Shown here: positions 22,001 through 31,945 of the stretch, piece after piece | Layout of the letters: the number at the start of each line of letters is the position of its first letter | How positions within the stretch are numbered: position 1 is the first letter of the stretch | Assembly (NCBI GenBank): GCA_949592205.1 | Contig: CATIUR010000002.1 | Span: forward strand, 6,052,501 to 6,116,500 | Direction: 5' to 3' | From: Helichrysum umbraculigerum | Taxonomy: Eukaryota; Streptophyta; Magnoliopsida; Asterales; Asteraceae | DNA: 64,000 bases | Notes under the pieces: model-generated | Told to the model about the DNA's origin: nothing | The model's database searches: none | What the model saw: only the letters and a program-made list of their open reading frames with translations | Position numbers and translations under genes: made by a program

Positions 22001-23627
22001 TGGACAAAGATTTCCTAGCTTTCATCATACTAATCAAAGGTATACAAACATTATCCCGTTCTCCTCGAGCCACGACATATGACTTTTCAGAGATTGGAAT
22101 TCTAATCAGCTTATTGTGGCAATCTATGCTTGCTTTATACTGACTTAACCAATCCATACCAATAATCACATCAAAACTAGCAATTGGCATCAATAGAAAG
22201 GAAATTGGGAAAGTCTGGCTATCTATTATAATACTAGCTCCAATTACCGAGGTGGTAACAGGAACTGACTTGCCACTAGCTATTTCTACTTCAACTGGGT
22301 TTGTTATCACAGTAGGCATCATTTTCAACTTATCACAGAAGTACACAGATACAAACGAACAATTTGCACCAGAATCAAACAAAACACGAGCTGGTACAGA
22401 ATTTACAAGAAAAGTACCCGTGATTACGTCATCTGTATGGACAGCTTCATCAACTGTCATTTGAAAAGCCCTACTAACTGCAGATGGCGGAGTCTTCCGC
22501 TTCTGACCAGAAGAAGCTGATGAACCAACAACTGTCCCCGAACCCTGTCTCTTAGTCTCAGAACACTGATTTGCACGATGACCTTCCTTATGGCAATTCC
22601 AGCACACATAAGTAGGAAAAACACAATCTTTGGCTTCATGACCAATCACGCCACATTTCACACATCTAGTGGTTTGCACAGTACACGGCCCAAAATGTCT
22701 AGCTCTACACTTAATACACCAATTGGGACGATCAGAGGTACCACCACGACTTTCTTGTTTCTTACCCTGCTGATTTCCTTGCCACCGTTGCTTACCTTTA
22801 CCAGAAGATTCGCTCCTAGATTTCTGAGAAACTATTTCTTTACTTGGTACTTGTTGAGGTTTCAAATCACTGTCAACAGATCGAGCTAACATGAAAGCTT
22901 GAGGAAGAGAGCTCGCTAATCTCACTGAAGTTCGATAATGATTAGGTAAAGTACCCACAAACTGTTCTATTTGAGTTCTTTCATCAGGAACCCACTGCTG
23001 AACAAACCTGAGTTTCTCTGTGAACTGATTTATCAAATCATCCATTGACATGTTATCAGTTAATTGTAAATCCATAAACTCCTTTCTAATTCGAGCTATA
23101 TCATAGTTTGAACAATACTGCTTACAAACTTCATTACGAAAATCAGACCATCGTATAGATGCTTTCTGAAAAGAAGATAATACAGAAGTAATCGAATCCC
23201 ACCAATTCATAGCTGCTCCTTTTAAAAGTTGAGTTGCATAAGGAACTTTCAGTTCTTCCTCACATTGACAGACTTCAAATTTCTTTTCAACATCTCTCAA
23301 CCAATCTAGAGTCACAGAAGGATTCGTACTACCCGAATACACAGATGGATTACTGCTCATAAAGGTTTTAAAAGAACACACCTTTTGCTTTGGCGGTGAA
23401 ATCGTACCAAACACAGGATGAGATGATTCAGCCTCTTTTTGTTGTTTATACATTCTAAGCGCTTGGTTTTCCTCTTCCAAATGAAGCAAATACTGATCCC
23501 TTTCTGCCTCCTCTCTAGCATAGAAAGAAGTACCAGCATGTTCATTACGGTCATCATGAGTCTCAGCAGCAACTTCAGGCCTTGAGGCATTATTAGGGTT
23601 AACAGGTAGTTGCTCGTTATCCGCCAT
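19086..23627 (-). CDS. Chromovirus gag-pol polyprotein, 1513 aa, intact
   Basis: The frame can be extended a few codons upstream, but ATG at 23625-23627 (MADNEQ) is the first true ATG and gives 1513 residues. By approximate residue: retrotransposon gag 75-210; three zinc knuckles 300-345 (including CVKCGVIGHEAKDC and CWNCHKEGHRANQC); protease with DSGAN about 421; reverse transcriptase with FIDD about 754; RNase H from about 900; integrase HHCC finger 1090-1130 and D,D,E core about 1159, 1220 and 1255; chromodomain-like tail 1455-1505 (VLVKWKHS). Gag and pol are one frame with no shift, as in many chromoviruses. The protein packages, copies and inserts the element, and the chromodomain usually directs insertion to particular chromatin. 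No stops or frameshifts, consistent with the identical LTRs. Confidence 0.95.
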   Translation of the reverse strand: MADNEQLPVNPNNASRPEVAAETHDDRNEHAGTSFYAREEAERDQYLLHLEEENQALRMYKQQKEAESSHPVFGTISPPKQKVCSFKTFMSSNPSVYSGSTNPSVTLDWLRDVEKKFEVCQCEEELKVPYATQLLKGAAMNWWDSITSVLSSFQKASIRWSDFRNEVCKQYCSNYDIARIRKEFMDLQLTDNMSMDDLINQFTEKLRFVQQWVPDERTQIEQFVGTLPNHYRTSVRLASSLPQAFMLARSVDSDLKPQQVPSKEIVSQKSRSESSGKGKQRWQGNQQGKKQESRGGTSDRPNWCIKCRARHFGPCTVQTTRCVKCGVIGHEAKDCVFPTYVCWNCHKEGHRANQCSETKRQGSGTVVGSSASSGQKRKTPPSAVSRAFQMTVDEAVHTDDVITGTFLVNSVPARVLFDSGANCSFVSVYFCDKLKMMPTVITNPVEVEIASGKSVPVTTSVIGASIIIDSQTFPISFLLMPIASFDVIIGMDWLSQYKASIDCHNKLIRIPISEKSYVVARGERDNVCIPLISMMKARKSLSKGCESYLAYVIDAKLEKKSLFDVPVVSEYPEVFPDELPGLPPVREVEYQIDLVPGSSPIAKAPYRLAPSEIREMMNQIQELLDKGFIRPSSSPWGAPVLFVKKKDGSFRMCIDYRELNKRTVKNKYPLPRIDDLFDQLQGSSFYSKIDLRSGYHQVRVRDCDIPKTAFRTRYGHFEFLVMPFGLTNAPAVFMDLMNRVCRPFLDKFVIVFIDDILVYSKSKSEHGMHLRLVLETLKREHLYAKFSKCEFWIREVQFLGHIICNDGVKVDPSKIEAVMNWKAPKSASEIKSFLGLAGYYRKFIKDFSKIDGSLTKLTRKDEKFIWTEQQETAFQTLKQLLCQTPVLALPDGSDDFIVYCDASIAGLGCVLMQRDRVIAYASRQLKPHERNYPTHDLELAAVVFALKIWRHYLYGTKCVICTDHKSLQYIFSQQELNMRQRRWLELIKDYDCEIKYHPGKANVVADALSRKVTSDRVYVMRLEVSSDLVAQIKAAQLEALLDHNLKSEIMLNRKELLVDDSRGLKTFQSRVWIPLFGDLRNVILNEAHKSRLSVHPGSTKMYNDLKPLYWWPTMKMDVARFVSSCHICSQVKAEHQKPYGSLKQLEIPEWKWEHLTMDFVTKLPRTARGNDMVWVIVDRLTKSAHFLATNETASLTKLAQLYMNEIVTRHGIPLSIVSDRDPRFVSHFWQSLQYELGTRVNLSTAYHPQTDGQSERTIQTLEDMLRACILEYGGSWDSHLPLVEFAYNNSYHSSIGMPPYEMLYGRRCRTPTCWLEAGEKQFAGPDIVQMTADKVAVAREKLKAARDRQKQYADPKRRPVTFVEGELVYLKVSPWKGVIRFGKRGKLAPRYIGPFRIRQIVNDQSVTLNLPPELAGIHDTFNICYLRKCNVEDQSQILPLKDLKVDQSQKLVEEPVELLDRKVTKLRKKQIPMVLVKWKHSLGENLTWETEDSMRSRYPGLFDRDEISGAKSS

Positions 23628-23788
23628 ATCTGTAAACACCACAACAGCTTACAAACCATTAGTCGTTAGCACCTATTCTACTAACAGCTTCATATCCAGT
23701 ACATAATCCCATTTCCAAGAATGTTTGACACAACACAATCAAAGTTTAGGATTGAACATACAATCATATTCAATTGCCCCAAACTATT

Positions 23789-23800
23789 GCTCTGATACCA
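23789..23800 (-). other. Primer-binding site of the chromovirus
   Basis: The minus strand reads TGGTATCAGAGC three bases inside the 5' LTR. This is the usual plant LTR-element site complementary to initiator methionine tRNA. Confidence 0.9.
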
Positions 23801-23803
23801 ACT

Positions 23804-24597
23804 TATAACGCCCCTCATTTAATACAACAATATAATATTAAATTTGGCGGAAGCGAGTATTTGAAATACATATTCTATTAAAACCTGCTAGAAATTTTCG
23901 CAAACCTTTATATAATGTGTTTAACAAACTAAACAAACATAGTTAACATGTTCACAACTCGGGGCATTATATGCTACAAAACATTATATATTACAAACTG
24001 GATCAGAGTTGCAAGTTCAAACATTCCCAGCATCAAAACGTCCTTCCTGACTACCCACATAATATACATTACCTGCAGGAAGTAAATTTGAGGGATTAGC
24101 ACGAAGCTAAGTGAATGAATAATCAACTACAATTCAATTTAGCTAGCAATCTGTTCACAATCAATAATGCAACAAATATCGTCAAGAGGAACGGTGGCTC
24201 CTAGAGACCCTGTTCCGGGTGGCCCCATCAGAACGCTTAAATCAACTGTCAGGCCAAAACAGTGATTAACCGCTAACTAAATGCTAATCTCCATCAACAC
24301 ATGTACGCAACCCTGTGTTGACCAACATTAGCAATCAAGTCCAACTGACAATCTAGTTGACCTCTGGATTATACATTACAAGTCAATGTACAACAAGCAA
24401 CCAAATCAAATGACATCTCATTTCAAGGTTAACATGCTATCAATAGTAATCCTATAATCACTGATTGAAATCAAACTGACATAACCAAATCAAACTGTGA
24501 GTCTCAAATCCACTCACCTGATTATCTCGTTTCACTTACTCAGCTGTCTTATCTCGCTGAGCTCTTTGCTTATCGGACTAAAAGAGAGGATGTTACA
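23804..24597 (-). repeat. 5' LTR of the intact chromovirus
   Basis: 794 bp, next to the primer-binding site at 23789-23800 and ending at the CTGTG duplication at 24598. It should hold the promoter for the minus-strand transcript; I saw no strong TATA box. Confidence 0.93.
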
Positions 24598-25412
24598 CTG
24601 TGACTGACATTGAGCAATAGGAGTATCCATACTATCAACCTGCTTATTAGTAGAGCAAATAAGAATTTGAGAATTAATACCTGAGTTTGTTGGATTAGCC
24701 ATACTTGCATCAACTCTAGACTCAAATAATCCAATTGTTTCCTTCACAGAACGAACAACTGTATCCTGATTACCATCAACACACGTATCCCCCATCACAA
24801 CTTCATCCTCTACAATAGCCGGAGCTAGCACAGAACCCACTTGAAAATTACTACCAATATGAGGTAATTCCAGAAGCGGAAATGGTTCAATAGCTCTAGT
24901 CTTCTTCGTGGCGTTATCGGGGTCAGAATACCCCTGTTCAATTGCACCCTTCTTAACCTTTTGCTTACGTTTTTTATTCTTAGAAATCTCAGATTTGATT
25001 TTCGATTGAATATTTTTGATAACGCCCTTCTGCACTACGTTCTTCTTCATCGATGTACGCTTAGAAGCTCGAGTTTGAGCTCTAATTTGAGCCGGACTCA
25101 AATGATTCACAGGTGGTGGTTAAGATAGCCTTTGCACAGGCGAATGAAAACTTTCAGTTTTAATCGAATCGGGTGGATCTGGTGGTTTGTTATTGGATTC
25201 AGTGGTTGTAGAAGGATTCATGATTGAATTCAGTGAAGATTTAAGATGTTTAAGGTGAAATTAATTGGTCGGAAGAGGAATTAATTGGTCAGAAATCAAT
25301 GAAAGAGACGATATCCGTACAATAGCCCCTAATCGCACCTTGAAATGAGAGAAAATACTAGAGGGTTTTAGGTTCTAGGGTTTGGGGTTTAGGGGTTATA
25401 TATAAAGTGTTT

Positions 25413-25470
25413 AGGGTTTAGGGTTTGGGGTTTAGGGGTTAGGGTTTAGGGTTTAGGTTTTGGGGTTTCG
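25413..25470 (+). repeat. Interstitial telomere-like array, TTTAGGG type (right part)
   Basis: AGGGTTTAGGG and TTTGGGG variants continue directly after the right-hand target duplication of the LINE. Similar TTTAGGG-like motifs also lie inside the LINE edge (25370-25398), so the exact boundary of element and array is uncertain. Confidence 0.7.
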
Positions 25471-26522
25471 GGTATTGATTCCTTCATATATATTGAGACA
25501 TGATGAAGTTGAAGTTGAAGTTGAAGTTGGAGTTTTCACTCAATAATTAAATGTGGGGAAATTTTGAAGCCACCCCCAAAATTAACTATAAGGGCTCAAA
25601 AGAAATAGAGAATGACTGAAAGTGTCATTCCTGAATTGTTGTGGGCACACCTTTAAAAACTAAAATGGTGTAGGAAAGAATGTGAACCATAGGATCTCTA
25701 TGATTGGAACTCAATCAAGGATTCAGATTAATCCATAGTATTTTTTCTTTAATATATAGAATAGTTTAATGACCCGCGATAACGCGGGCTAATACATTTG
25801 AGTTTTAAGAGTTAAAAATTAAATCTAAAGAAGAAAAATAAATAGAGTAATCGATGCAAAGAGACTTATTTTGGAATGTTAGATCATCACGTTGTTCGCT
25901 ATTAAGCATATTAATGTTGATGAAAATTTACACATGTAAACTTAAATAAAGAATTAATAGACATGACCTTTGACTTGAAAGTTTAAACAGTTAGTTGTAG
26001 GATAAGAAATCTGTTTTATATCAAAACTAAAGTTGTTTTTAGCAATGATTCAAATTTAGGAAAAATAAAATCCATGGCTCACAAAAAAAAAAAACCAACA
26101 GAACGATATTAATATGGTTGAATATCACATATGTTTGTGTGTTGTTTAGCTCAATGTATATTAAATATTAACTATGAGATTATAGTATTAGTTACAAACC
26201 ATAAAATATTTTAGTTACGACTTTAACGTATTCATCATATATTAAGGTTGTATAGCAATATGGACGATTAATTTTTATTGTCATTTGATAAAAATAAATC
26301 ATGTTAATAATTAATATAGGTAAATCTTTCAAATATTAAGGTTTATTAATAAATTACTGGTTAAAACTTAAGACGTCATGTTACTTAAACTATAAGGACT
26401 GGAAAAAATTAAGAAAATACTGAAAGTGCTAATTTTCAATAGTTGTGGGTACACCCTTTAAAAAATCAAAATAGATGTAGGAAATAATTTTAGCCGTAGG
26501 ATCATGGAACCTAATCTATGGT

Positions 26523-29495
26523 CCAGATTGCTCCAAGCTATTTTGCTTTAAGTATATATATTATAGATTATAGATTATAGATAGATTATAGATTATAGAT
26601 ATACATAGATGAATTAGGTCAGATCAAATTTGGATGGGGGAAAATTACATACGGAATTTTATATTTCAAAAATTGGTTTTGATTATTAATAAAGAAAATA
26701 TAAGAATCTGAGCATTTGTAGTCAAATTAAAAAAATTGATTATTTTTCATTGATAATTTTTTTCCAAATAGATTTTTTAGAGAGATTGAGGAATTTAATT
26801 GGTCAATCGAAAACCTAATGAAATTAAAACATTTAATTGGTTATATGTCTCAATTTTTCAACAAAATTTGTATAGAGGAAGTTTTCTTTTATTAATATTT
26901 AGACTAGATTTTAGAACCATGTATAAACAGAGGATGTCAAAAGCAACAATCTTCATTTTATTTTTATTGCGTCTCTTTATCTTATACTCGAGTATCGTTA
27001 TTGGTAATTATTAAACTATGTTTTAGATTTTACAACAATGTTCAAGTGATAGATTACTATATCCATTACTCAAAAATGTTTACGAAGTATTCATATACTG
27101 TTTACGAAGTATTCCATATACTTATTAATTCCGTGTTGCTTAATTAGTTATCAATTCCCACTTTGAATTAAAAGTTATCCAAGGATGAGGAATTAGATTA
27201 TCATGACATCAAACTTGAATAAACCAACGGATAATGGTCGTAACCTATAATTTTTTTTTATCAATTCTCAAGTCCTTTGGATTCAGCACCAACTGCGTGA
27301 TTACGGTTTACACTTAACTTTAGAAATATGCCCCGATATTGAAGTATAATACGGAGTATTTTGCAACATAATAGTAAAATTTTGTTAAATAAAGCTTTCA
27401 TGTTCACATTGAGTCACAATTGACAAACTGATAATCAGTCACTATAAATATTAATCGATTCAACCTACTATTCGTTTATATGAATGTTGAATCCGTATAT
27501 AAACATGAATGCTGAATCAAACTTTCTTACATTTATGTAAATGTTAAACCCGTGAATCAAACTTTCTAGATTATAAACCCGTGTATACACACGGGATGTT
27601 TAAAAAAGTTTAGTTAGTTAAATATATGTAACATTTATCGTTTTTAATATGTAAATGTTAGTACTTAAATAAACATCATTAATTTAAGTGTTAATTATAA
27701 TATTTGATTATAAACCAGTACATAAAATCGTACGTAATCTTAAATATAAATCTTATCTTATATCTTACTAAATTTGAAATGAGAATCGCAAAATAGCTAA
27801 TGTTAGTTCGATCTCTACAATATAAACATTATGGTATACTGTTTTGAGATTTGTTAAAAGAATTTGCAAGTTTATGTCGCAATATAATTGAAATAGTTAA
27901 AATAACATAGAAAACAAACATTTTAAACCCGTATATACACATGGGTAATAATTAAAGTAATAATTAATATCGTATTCCACATAGCTTATTAAATGAGAAT
28001 ATAATAAAAACTTTTGAAACATATTAAATTTAAAATGATTTTAATAGACTATACATATATATTTTGGAAGATAATCACTTTATTTCCACATATCCTAAAA
28101 AAGTGATGTTTTTTCACAACTATCGAATCACACGGTTTCTCATCCAGAGTTTATTTTAATTTATTTATTAACCAATCAAATGTTTTTGATTTCACCGAAC
28201 TCCCAATTAACCAATCAAATGTATTGATTTGCCTAAAATCTCTCTTTTGTAAAAAATCCCTTAATTTACCTATAAAATATCTTTTGGAAAAAAATAAATT
28301 TTCTTACACACAGATCCAAAAAAAAATATGTTTTTTCACACCCATCTAATCACACGGTTTCTCATCCAAAAGTTTTCTTAATATATATATTTTTTCATAT
28401 TTATATAATTAGACTTTTTAGAGAGTATTTAATTAATAGTTTGATATGATTGATTAATTGAAAATATGATGAAATTGAGACATTTGATTAATTAATTGAT
28501 TATATCTATACATAATTAAATTTTGACATTCAAATGAAAATGAACATATATCCCGGATACCAAATAATTTCACAAAGTGGAAATATCATTCCACATTATC
28601 CGTTATAAAATACGCTTCAGGAATACATAATGTAAAATGGAGTTTGACAAAATTGTTATTTTAGTTATTCATTTTTTTTTACTTTTCGTAAATATCTTCT
28701 ATCTTATTGTTATTATTATTTTACTAAGTATTAATATTATGATTATTTTTATTGTTAACTTTTTCTCTTTACTTGGAAAAAACGTAGTTACAACTAACTT
28801 ATTCTTTTTATGAAATTTCTCTCATTATAAAATTGTCCTTAAAAGAACTTATAAGTACAATGAACAAAGGAGTTTGATGAAACTCATTGGATGATTTTAA
28901 TTGATAATGATCACATTATCAAAGCCACTATTCAGTTTTATACTCGTGTATACATGATGGATGTAATGTAAGTAAAAGATTTTTTATTATTGTTATTTTA
29001 TTTAAATATATAGGTTCTAGTATTATTATTATTTAAATAATTAGTTAATGATGTTAAAAATAATAAGAAAATCAAATAGTATTTCTTCGTGAATTGCAAT
29101 AGAAAATATTGTGTGCGTAATCATAATCATCATCATAATAATAAAATAATAATAATTTCTATTTAATATTTGATTAAAATTTAGACTTTTGATGGGATTG
29201 AATTATCTTTTTCTTTTCAAATAGACTTTTTAGGTTGATAAAAGAATTTGATTGGTTAATTGAATCCTTCATAAAATCTAAGCATTTGATTGGTTAATAG
29301 GTCTTAATTTTAATAAAAAAATTTAATAAGACAAGTTTTCTTTTATTAATATTTAGATTTAGATTTAGATTAGATTTAGTATTTAAGGGGGGTAGTGTTA
29401 TTATTTTTAGCAGATATAGATCGTCGGATCAAATTGAAAAACCCCATCAAAAGGTCCAGATTGCTCAATGGAATTTTGGTTTAATTATATAAATA

Positions 29496-29561
<66 letters not shown>

Positions 29562-29605
29562 CTATAATCTATAATGGAATTTTGGTTTAATTATATAAAT
29601 AAATA

Positions 29606-29641
<36 letters not shown>

Positions 29642-29705
29642 CTATAATCTATCTATAATCTATAATTTATACTTAAAGCAAAATAGCTTGGGGCAATTCT
29701 GACCC
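26523..29705. repeat. Inverted repeat pair enclosing about 3.2 kb
   Basis: At 26523-26600 the plus strand reads CAGATTGCTCCAAGCTATTT, then GCTTTAAGTATA and TATAGATTATAG repeats. At about 29640-29705 the reverse complement occurs (CTATAATCTATAATTTATAC, then AAAGCAAAATAGCTTGGGGC). They could be the ends of one non-autonomous DNA element or two copies of a dispersed repeat in opposite orientation. No clear target duplication was seen. Confidence 0.45.
29496..29640 (+). repeat. (AAT)n microsatellites, two blocks
   Basis: Two ATA/AAT trinucleotide tracts, about 29496-29560 and 29605-29640. Each is preceded by the same sequence, TGGAATTTTGGTTTAATTAT, so the block was duplicated locally. Confidence 0.85.
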
Positions 29706-30123
29706 TTAATTACTTTTTTCCGATTTAAATTATTTTAATAATACTTCTACTTACATTACACTTAACCCCCTATAATTAACCTTGATTATTTGTTAAACTT
29801 TTAATAAAAGTTACACTTTTAAATTTAATATTAAATGATAATATAAAAAAAGCTACGCCAGATTCCACACAATTGAAATCTAAAACCCTAACTTCACCTC
29901 CGGCCAACATCATCTTCAACAGTTCCGGCCGCCATCACCTTCAACAAATTCGGACGCAATCACCACCACCAAACTAGCACCTCCAGCCACCACCAACCGT
30001 AGTTACCACTACCACCCGAAGCACCAACGCCACCACCATCACCACTTATATATGTGGCCGGTATAATTCAGACCGCTAAGCTCCATAAAAAACGCGATAA
30101 CCAAGTGGAACATCCGATAAAAG

Positions 30124-30396
30124 ACAGAGGTTGACGATCCACAAGAAGATGATGATTTTAAACACGGTCCGTGGCTTTCGGCGATGGAGTTTGTGTATCC
30201 TGATGGTGATAATAATCAATGGTTTGAAAAGTTGATTAAACCATTTCATTTGTCTGTACCTTCTCGTGAACTGCAAAATAAGGATCCAAAAGTTGTTCTA
30301 CAGTTTGGTATGAGCAAGTGGCGTCCTTTATCAGATGCTATTTTGTCTATGGTGTTTATACATATGCCCGACCCAGTCATTGCACAGTCGTTTCGT
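30124..30396 (+). pseudogene. Fragment of an EFL1/RIA1-like ribosome-assembly GTPase
   Basis: One exon-like open segment reads SRELQNKDPKVVLQF ... SKWRPLSDAILSMVF ... MPDPVIAQSFR and ends exactly at a GT donor (CGT|GTATGT). This is the middle region of elongation factor-like GTPase 1, which releases eIF6 from pre-60S subunits. The GTP-binding N-terminus and the C-terminal domains are absent, and the next downstream exon-like segment belongs to a different gene. Upstream (29880-30060) is a low-complexity CCACCA-rich stretch after a CTAAAACCC motif. Keeping a splice donor means genomic DNA, not cDNA, was copied. It is probably not functional; a chimeric transcript is possible. Confidence 0.75.
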
Positions 30397-30863
30397 GTAT
30401 GTTAAAATTAGTTTACTTGGTGTAACATACATTTAACATAATTCTTTTTACTTAATAGGTTGATTGCTGTTTTTTGTGTCATTTGTTGTAGTTATTTTAT
30501 ATATATTGGTATATGTTGATTTTGTTTTATATTGTTTGTGTAAAATGTTCAAGTTCTTTGAAAACTTGATATCTATAGCAGAAAAGATATAGTCACTAAC
30601 TTGCATATCAGCATCTCATTATAATAGAATATTGAGTTCAATCATAGCAACCGCTTGGTTTGTGATATTGCGTTTTAACACCTTTATGTTTTGTTTATGC
30701 TCTGAATAAAACATATGATATTATTCCAATATATCATATATGACTAACTACTGTTGATGGTTAGACGTTGACTAAACTCTTAAACAAATCATTTCTATTA
30801 ATAAATCATCAAAATTATTAAATAGGAAATAAATCATGAAACTATTTAAGGGTGATTTTTACA

Positions 30864-31026
30864 GGTACCATTATGACAATTTCCAAGGATAAAGTGAAAC
30901 AGTCTCCTCAGTGCCTACTTGGCTGGAAGTTGTCTGAGATTTTTGCTACAGTGGTCATTCTCGGTACCTACTTGGCTGTGAGGACTGTAATTTTCTTCTG
31001 GTCAGCATATGATACCGACTTTTTCC
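30864..31026 (+). pseudogene. Fragment of a plasma-membrane H+-ATPase, exon 1 of 2-3
   Basis: After an AG acceptor, the translation GTIMTISKDKVKQSP ... SEIFATVVILGTYLA ... VIFFW ... TDFFP matches the P3A-type proton pump just after the hinge region and into a transmembrane segment. These pumps energise the plant plasma membrane. Only the C-terminal half is represented. No ATP-binding or phosphorylation domain is nearby. It lies in the same orientation as its neighbours. Confidence 0.8.
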
Positions 31027-31133
31027 CTATAAGAAAGTGTCTCTTTATAGTAGATTTGCACATTAGCTTTTCATCATTTGCTGTTTGTTTAATCTGAACT
31101 GCATTTGATGTGCATTTGTGCCCTTTTTTTTAG

Positions 31134-31318
31134 CGCGTGTTTGGAGTTTCAATCCTTCAAAAGAATGATCAAGATGACTTTAAAAGATAGCCTCGGCAAT
31201 TTATGTACAAGTGAGTACCATCAGCTAAGCCCTCATATTCGTTACCCGGTTCAGGAGTTGGTCCTATACAGAACGTCCAGGAACCCTCCTTTTTGGGGCT
31301 TTCTTGGTTGCTCAACTG
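31134..31318 (+). pseudogene. Fragment of a plasma-membrane H+-ATPase, next exon, with frameshift and stop
   Basis: The exon opens with RVFGVSILQKNDQDDFK, shifts frame, and continues as SAIYVQVSTIS, an in-frame TAA (31217-31219), then ALIFVTRFRSWSYTERPG and GAFLVAQL, ending at a GT donor. This continues the proton-pump fragment at 30864 in the right order, so the two exons were captured together with their intron. The stop and shift show it is dead. A possible third exon (THEIVAANM) is at about 31383-31420. Confidence 0.8.
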
Positions 31319-31540
31319 GTAAGTAGAGTTATCATTAACGTTCTTTCTTTTTCAATATATTATTTTGTGATTTTGCAGCTACTCATGTTGATACTCATGA
31401 AATCGTTGCTGCAAATATGGTAACTACTTTTATTATTATTGTTATTTTTAGATTATTATAAACTACTAATCATCAATTTGTAAATATCAGCTATTAATGT
31501 AAAGCGTTTTTAGCTTATGAATAAATATATGTTTGGTAGG

Positions 31541-31753
31541 AGAATAGGCAGACTAAGCATCCACAATTGCTTTATGAGGCCAAGCTATATATTTATCTTC
31601 AGGGAGTTGGTAAGATTATTTTAACATTCTCAAATGCATCATATTTTAGCAGACAATGTACCAACTGTATAAATTTTGTATTCTGCAGCTGGTGTTGCTA
31701 GCATTCATTGGTCTGGTGTTGCTAGCATTCATTGGTCTGGTGTTGATGCTCAG
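31541..31753 (+). pseudogene. Fragment of a casein kinase 1-like gene, two exons
   Basis: The segment 31541-31609 reads TKHPQLLYEAKLYIYLQG, the N-lobe of plant casein kinase 1, ending at a GT donor. The second exon (about 31689-31753) reads GVASIHWSGVDA, matching the following strand of the family. It contains a 24-bp tandem duplication that starts GGTGTTGCTAGC. The glycine loop and the catalytic lobe are missing. It is a captured piece. Confidence 0.65.
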
Positions 31754-31811
31754 GTATTAGTTGTGAAACTCAAGAACATGGTGGTTAAAGTTTTGGAATG
31801 TATGTGAATGC

Positions 31812-31945
31812 AGGATGAAGCAAAGCTGAAGCAGGCACTAGCATTTTCTAATGTGTGTGGAGTGATATGCACAAGAAAGAAAGGAGCTATTCCAACACTA
31901 CTGCACAAACATGTGGTTGTGGATCCAAACACAATTCGAGAGTGT
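31812..31945 (+). pseudogene. Unrecognised captured exon
   Basis: After an AG acceptor an open stretch encodes DEAKLKQALAFSNVCGV and then KGAIPTLLHKHVVVDPNT. Its codon pattern looks like real coding sequence, but I do not recognise the gene. It sits in order with the other captured exons on the plus strand. Confidence 0.4.

Larger units (their letters stand above)
18280..24597 (-). mobile_element. Intact Ty3/gypsy chromovirus inserted in LINE ORF1
   Basis: The element is 6318 bp and flanked by CTGTG at 18275-18279 and 24598-24602. Two 794-bp LTRs (18280-19073 and 23804-24597) look identical wherever compared by eye. On the minus strand the LTR runs TGTAACATCC to GGCGTTATA. A primer-binding site, a complete polyprotein frame and a polypurine tract are all present. 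This is a recent and apparently autonomous insertion. The chromodomain-type C-terminus and domain order RT-RH-INT place it among the chromoviruses, most like the Tekay/Del group by style; the clade is my inference. Confidence 0.95.
16281..25219 (-). pseudogene. LINE ORF1 (DUF4283/zinc-knuckle RNA-binding protein), split by a gypsy insertion
   Basis: The start is probably ATG at 25219-25221. An in-frame TAA lies at 25120-25122; the frame then continues through a basic segment (KKRKQKVKK) to the gypsy insertion at 24597. After removal of that element and one target copy, the frame resumes in phase at 18274. A further frameshift lies near 17690, in or beside a T run, within the DUF4283 fold (LYGYFIGTS ... 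CKFKSEQG). A CCHC knuckle of the plant LINE type (CTHCRVFGHSFKVC) is at about 17190-17240. The C-terminal third is acidic and ends with TAA at 16281-16283. ORF1 proteins of L1-type elements bind their own RNA. The stop, frameshift and insertion make this copy non-functional. It overlaps ORF2 by one base (TAATG). Confidence 0.85.
10507..25398 (-). mobile_element. LINE (L1-like non-LTR retrotransposon) with three ORFs; 14-bp target duplications
   Basis: The copies of TATATAAAGTGTTT at 10493-10506 and 25399-25412 flank the element. The minus-strand 3' end is a short A run (plus-strand T run to 10512). Removing the 6.3 kb gypsy insertion leaves about 8.6 kb. In the minus direction: a CCCTAA-rich 5' end, ORF1 (DUF4283 and a zinc knuckle), ORF2 (endonuclease, reverse transcriptase, zinc-binding RT tail) and ORF3 (unknown). 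The full length, intact 5' region and readable target duplications point to a fairly complete insertion that later collected stops, frameshifts and the gypsy element. Confidence 0.88.
25471..29860. other. AT-rich intergenic DNA with transposon remnants
   Basis: No gene is recognised. A GAAGTT run is at about 25504-25530. The segments about 25560-25745 and 26400-26540 are diverged copies of one repeat (GTTGTGGGYACACC, then GGTCCAGATT-like ends). Palindromes rich in CCCG lie at 25769-25784 and 27578-27596. A 40-bp repeat (TTTTTTCAC...AATCACACGGTTTCTCATCC) occurs at about 28107 and again at about 28331. Remnants of the MITE end (ACGGAGTA) are at 27350. Long AT-rich tracts fill the rest. Confidence 0.5.
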
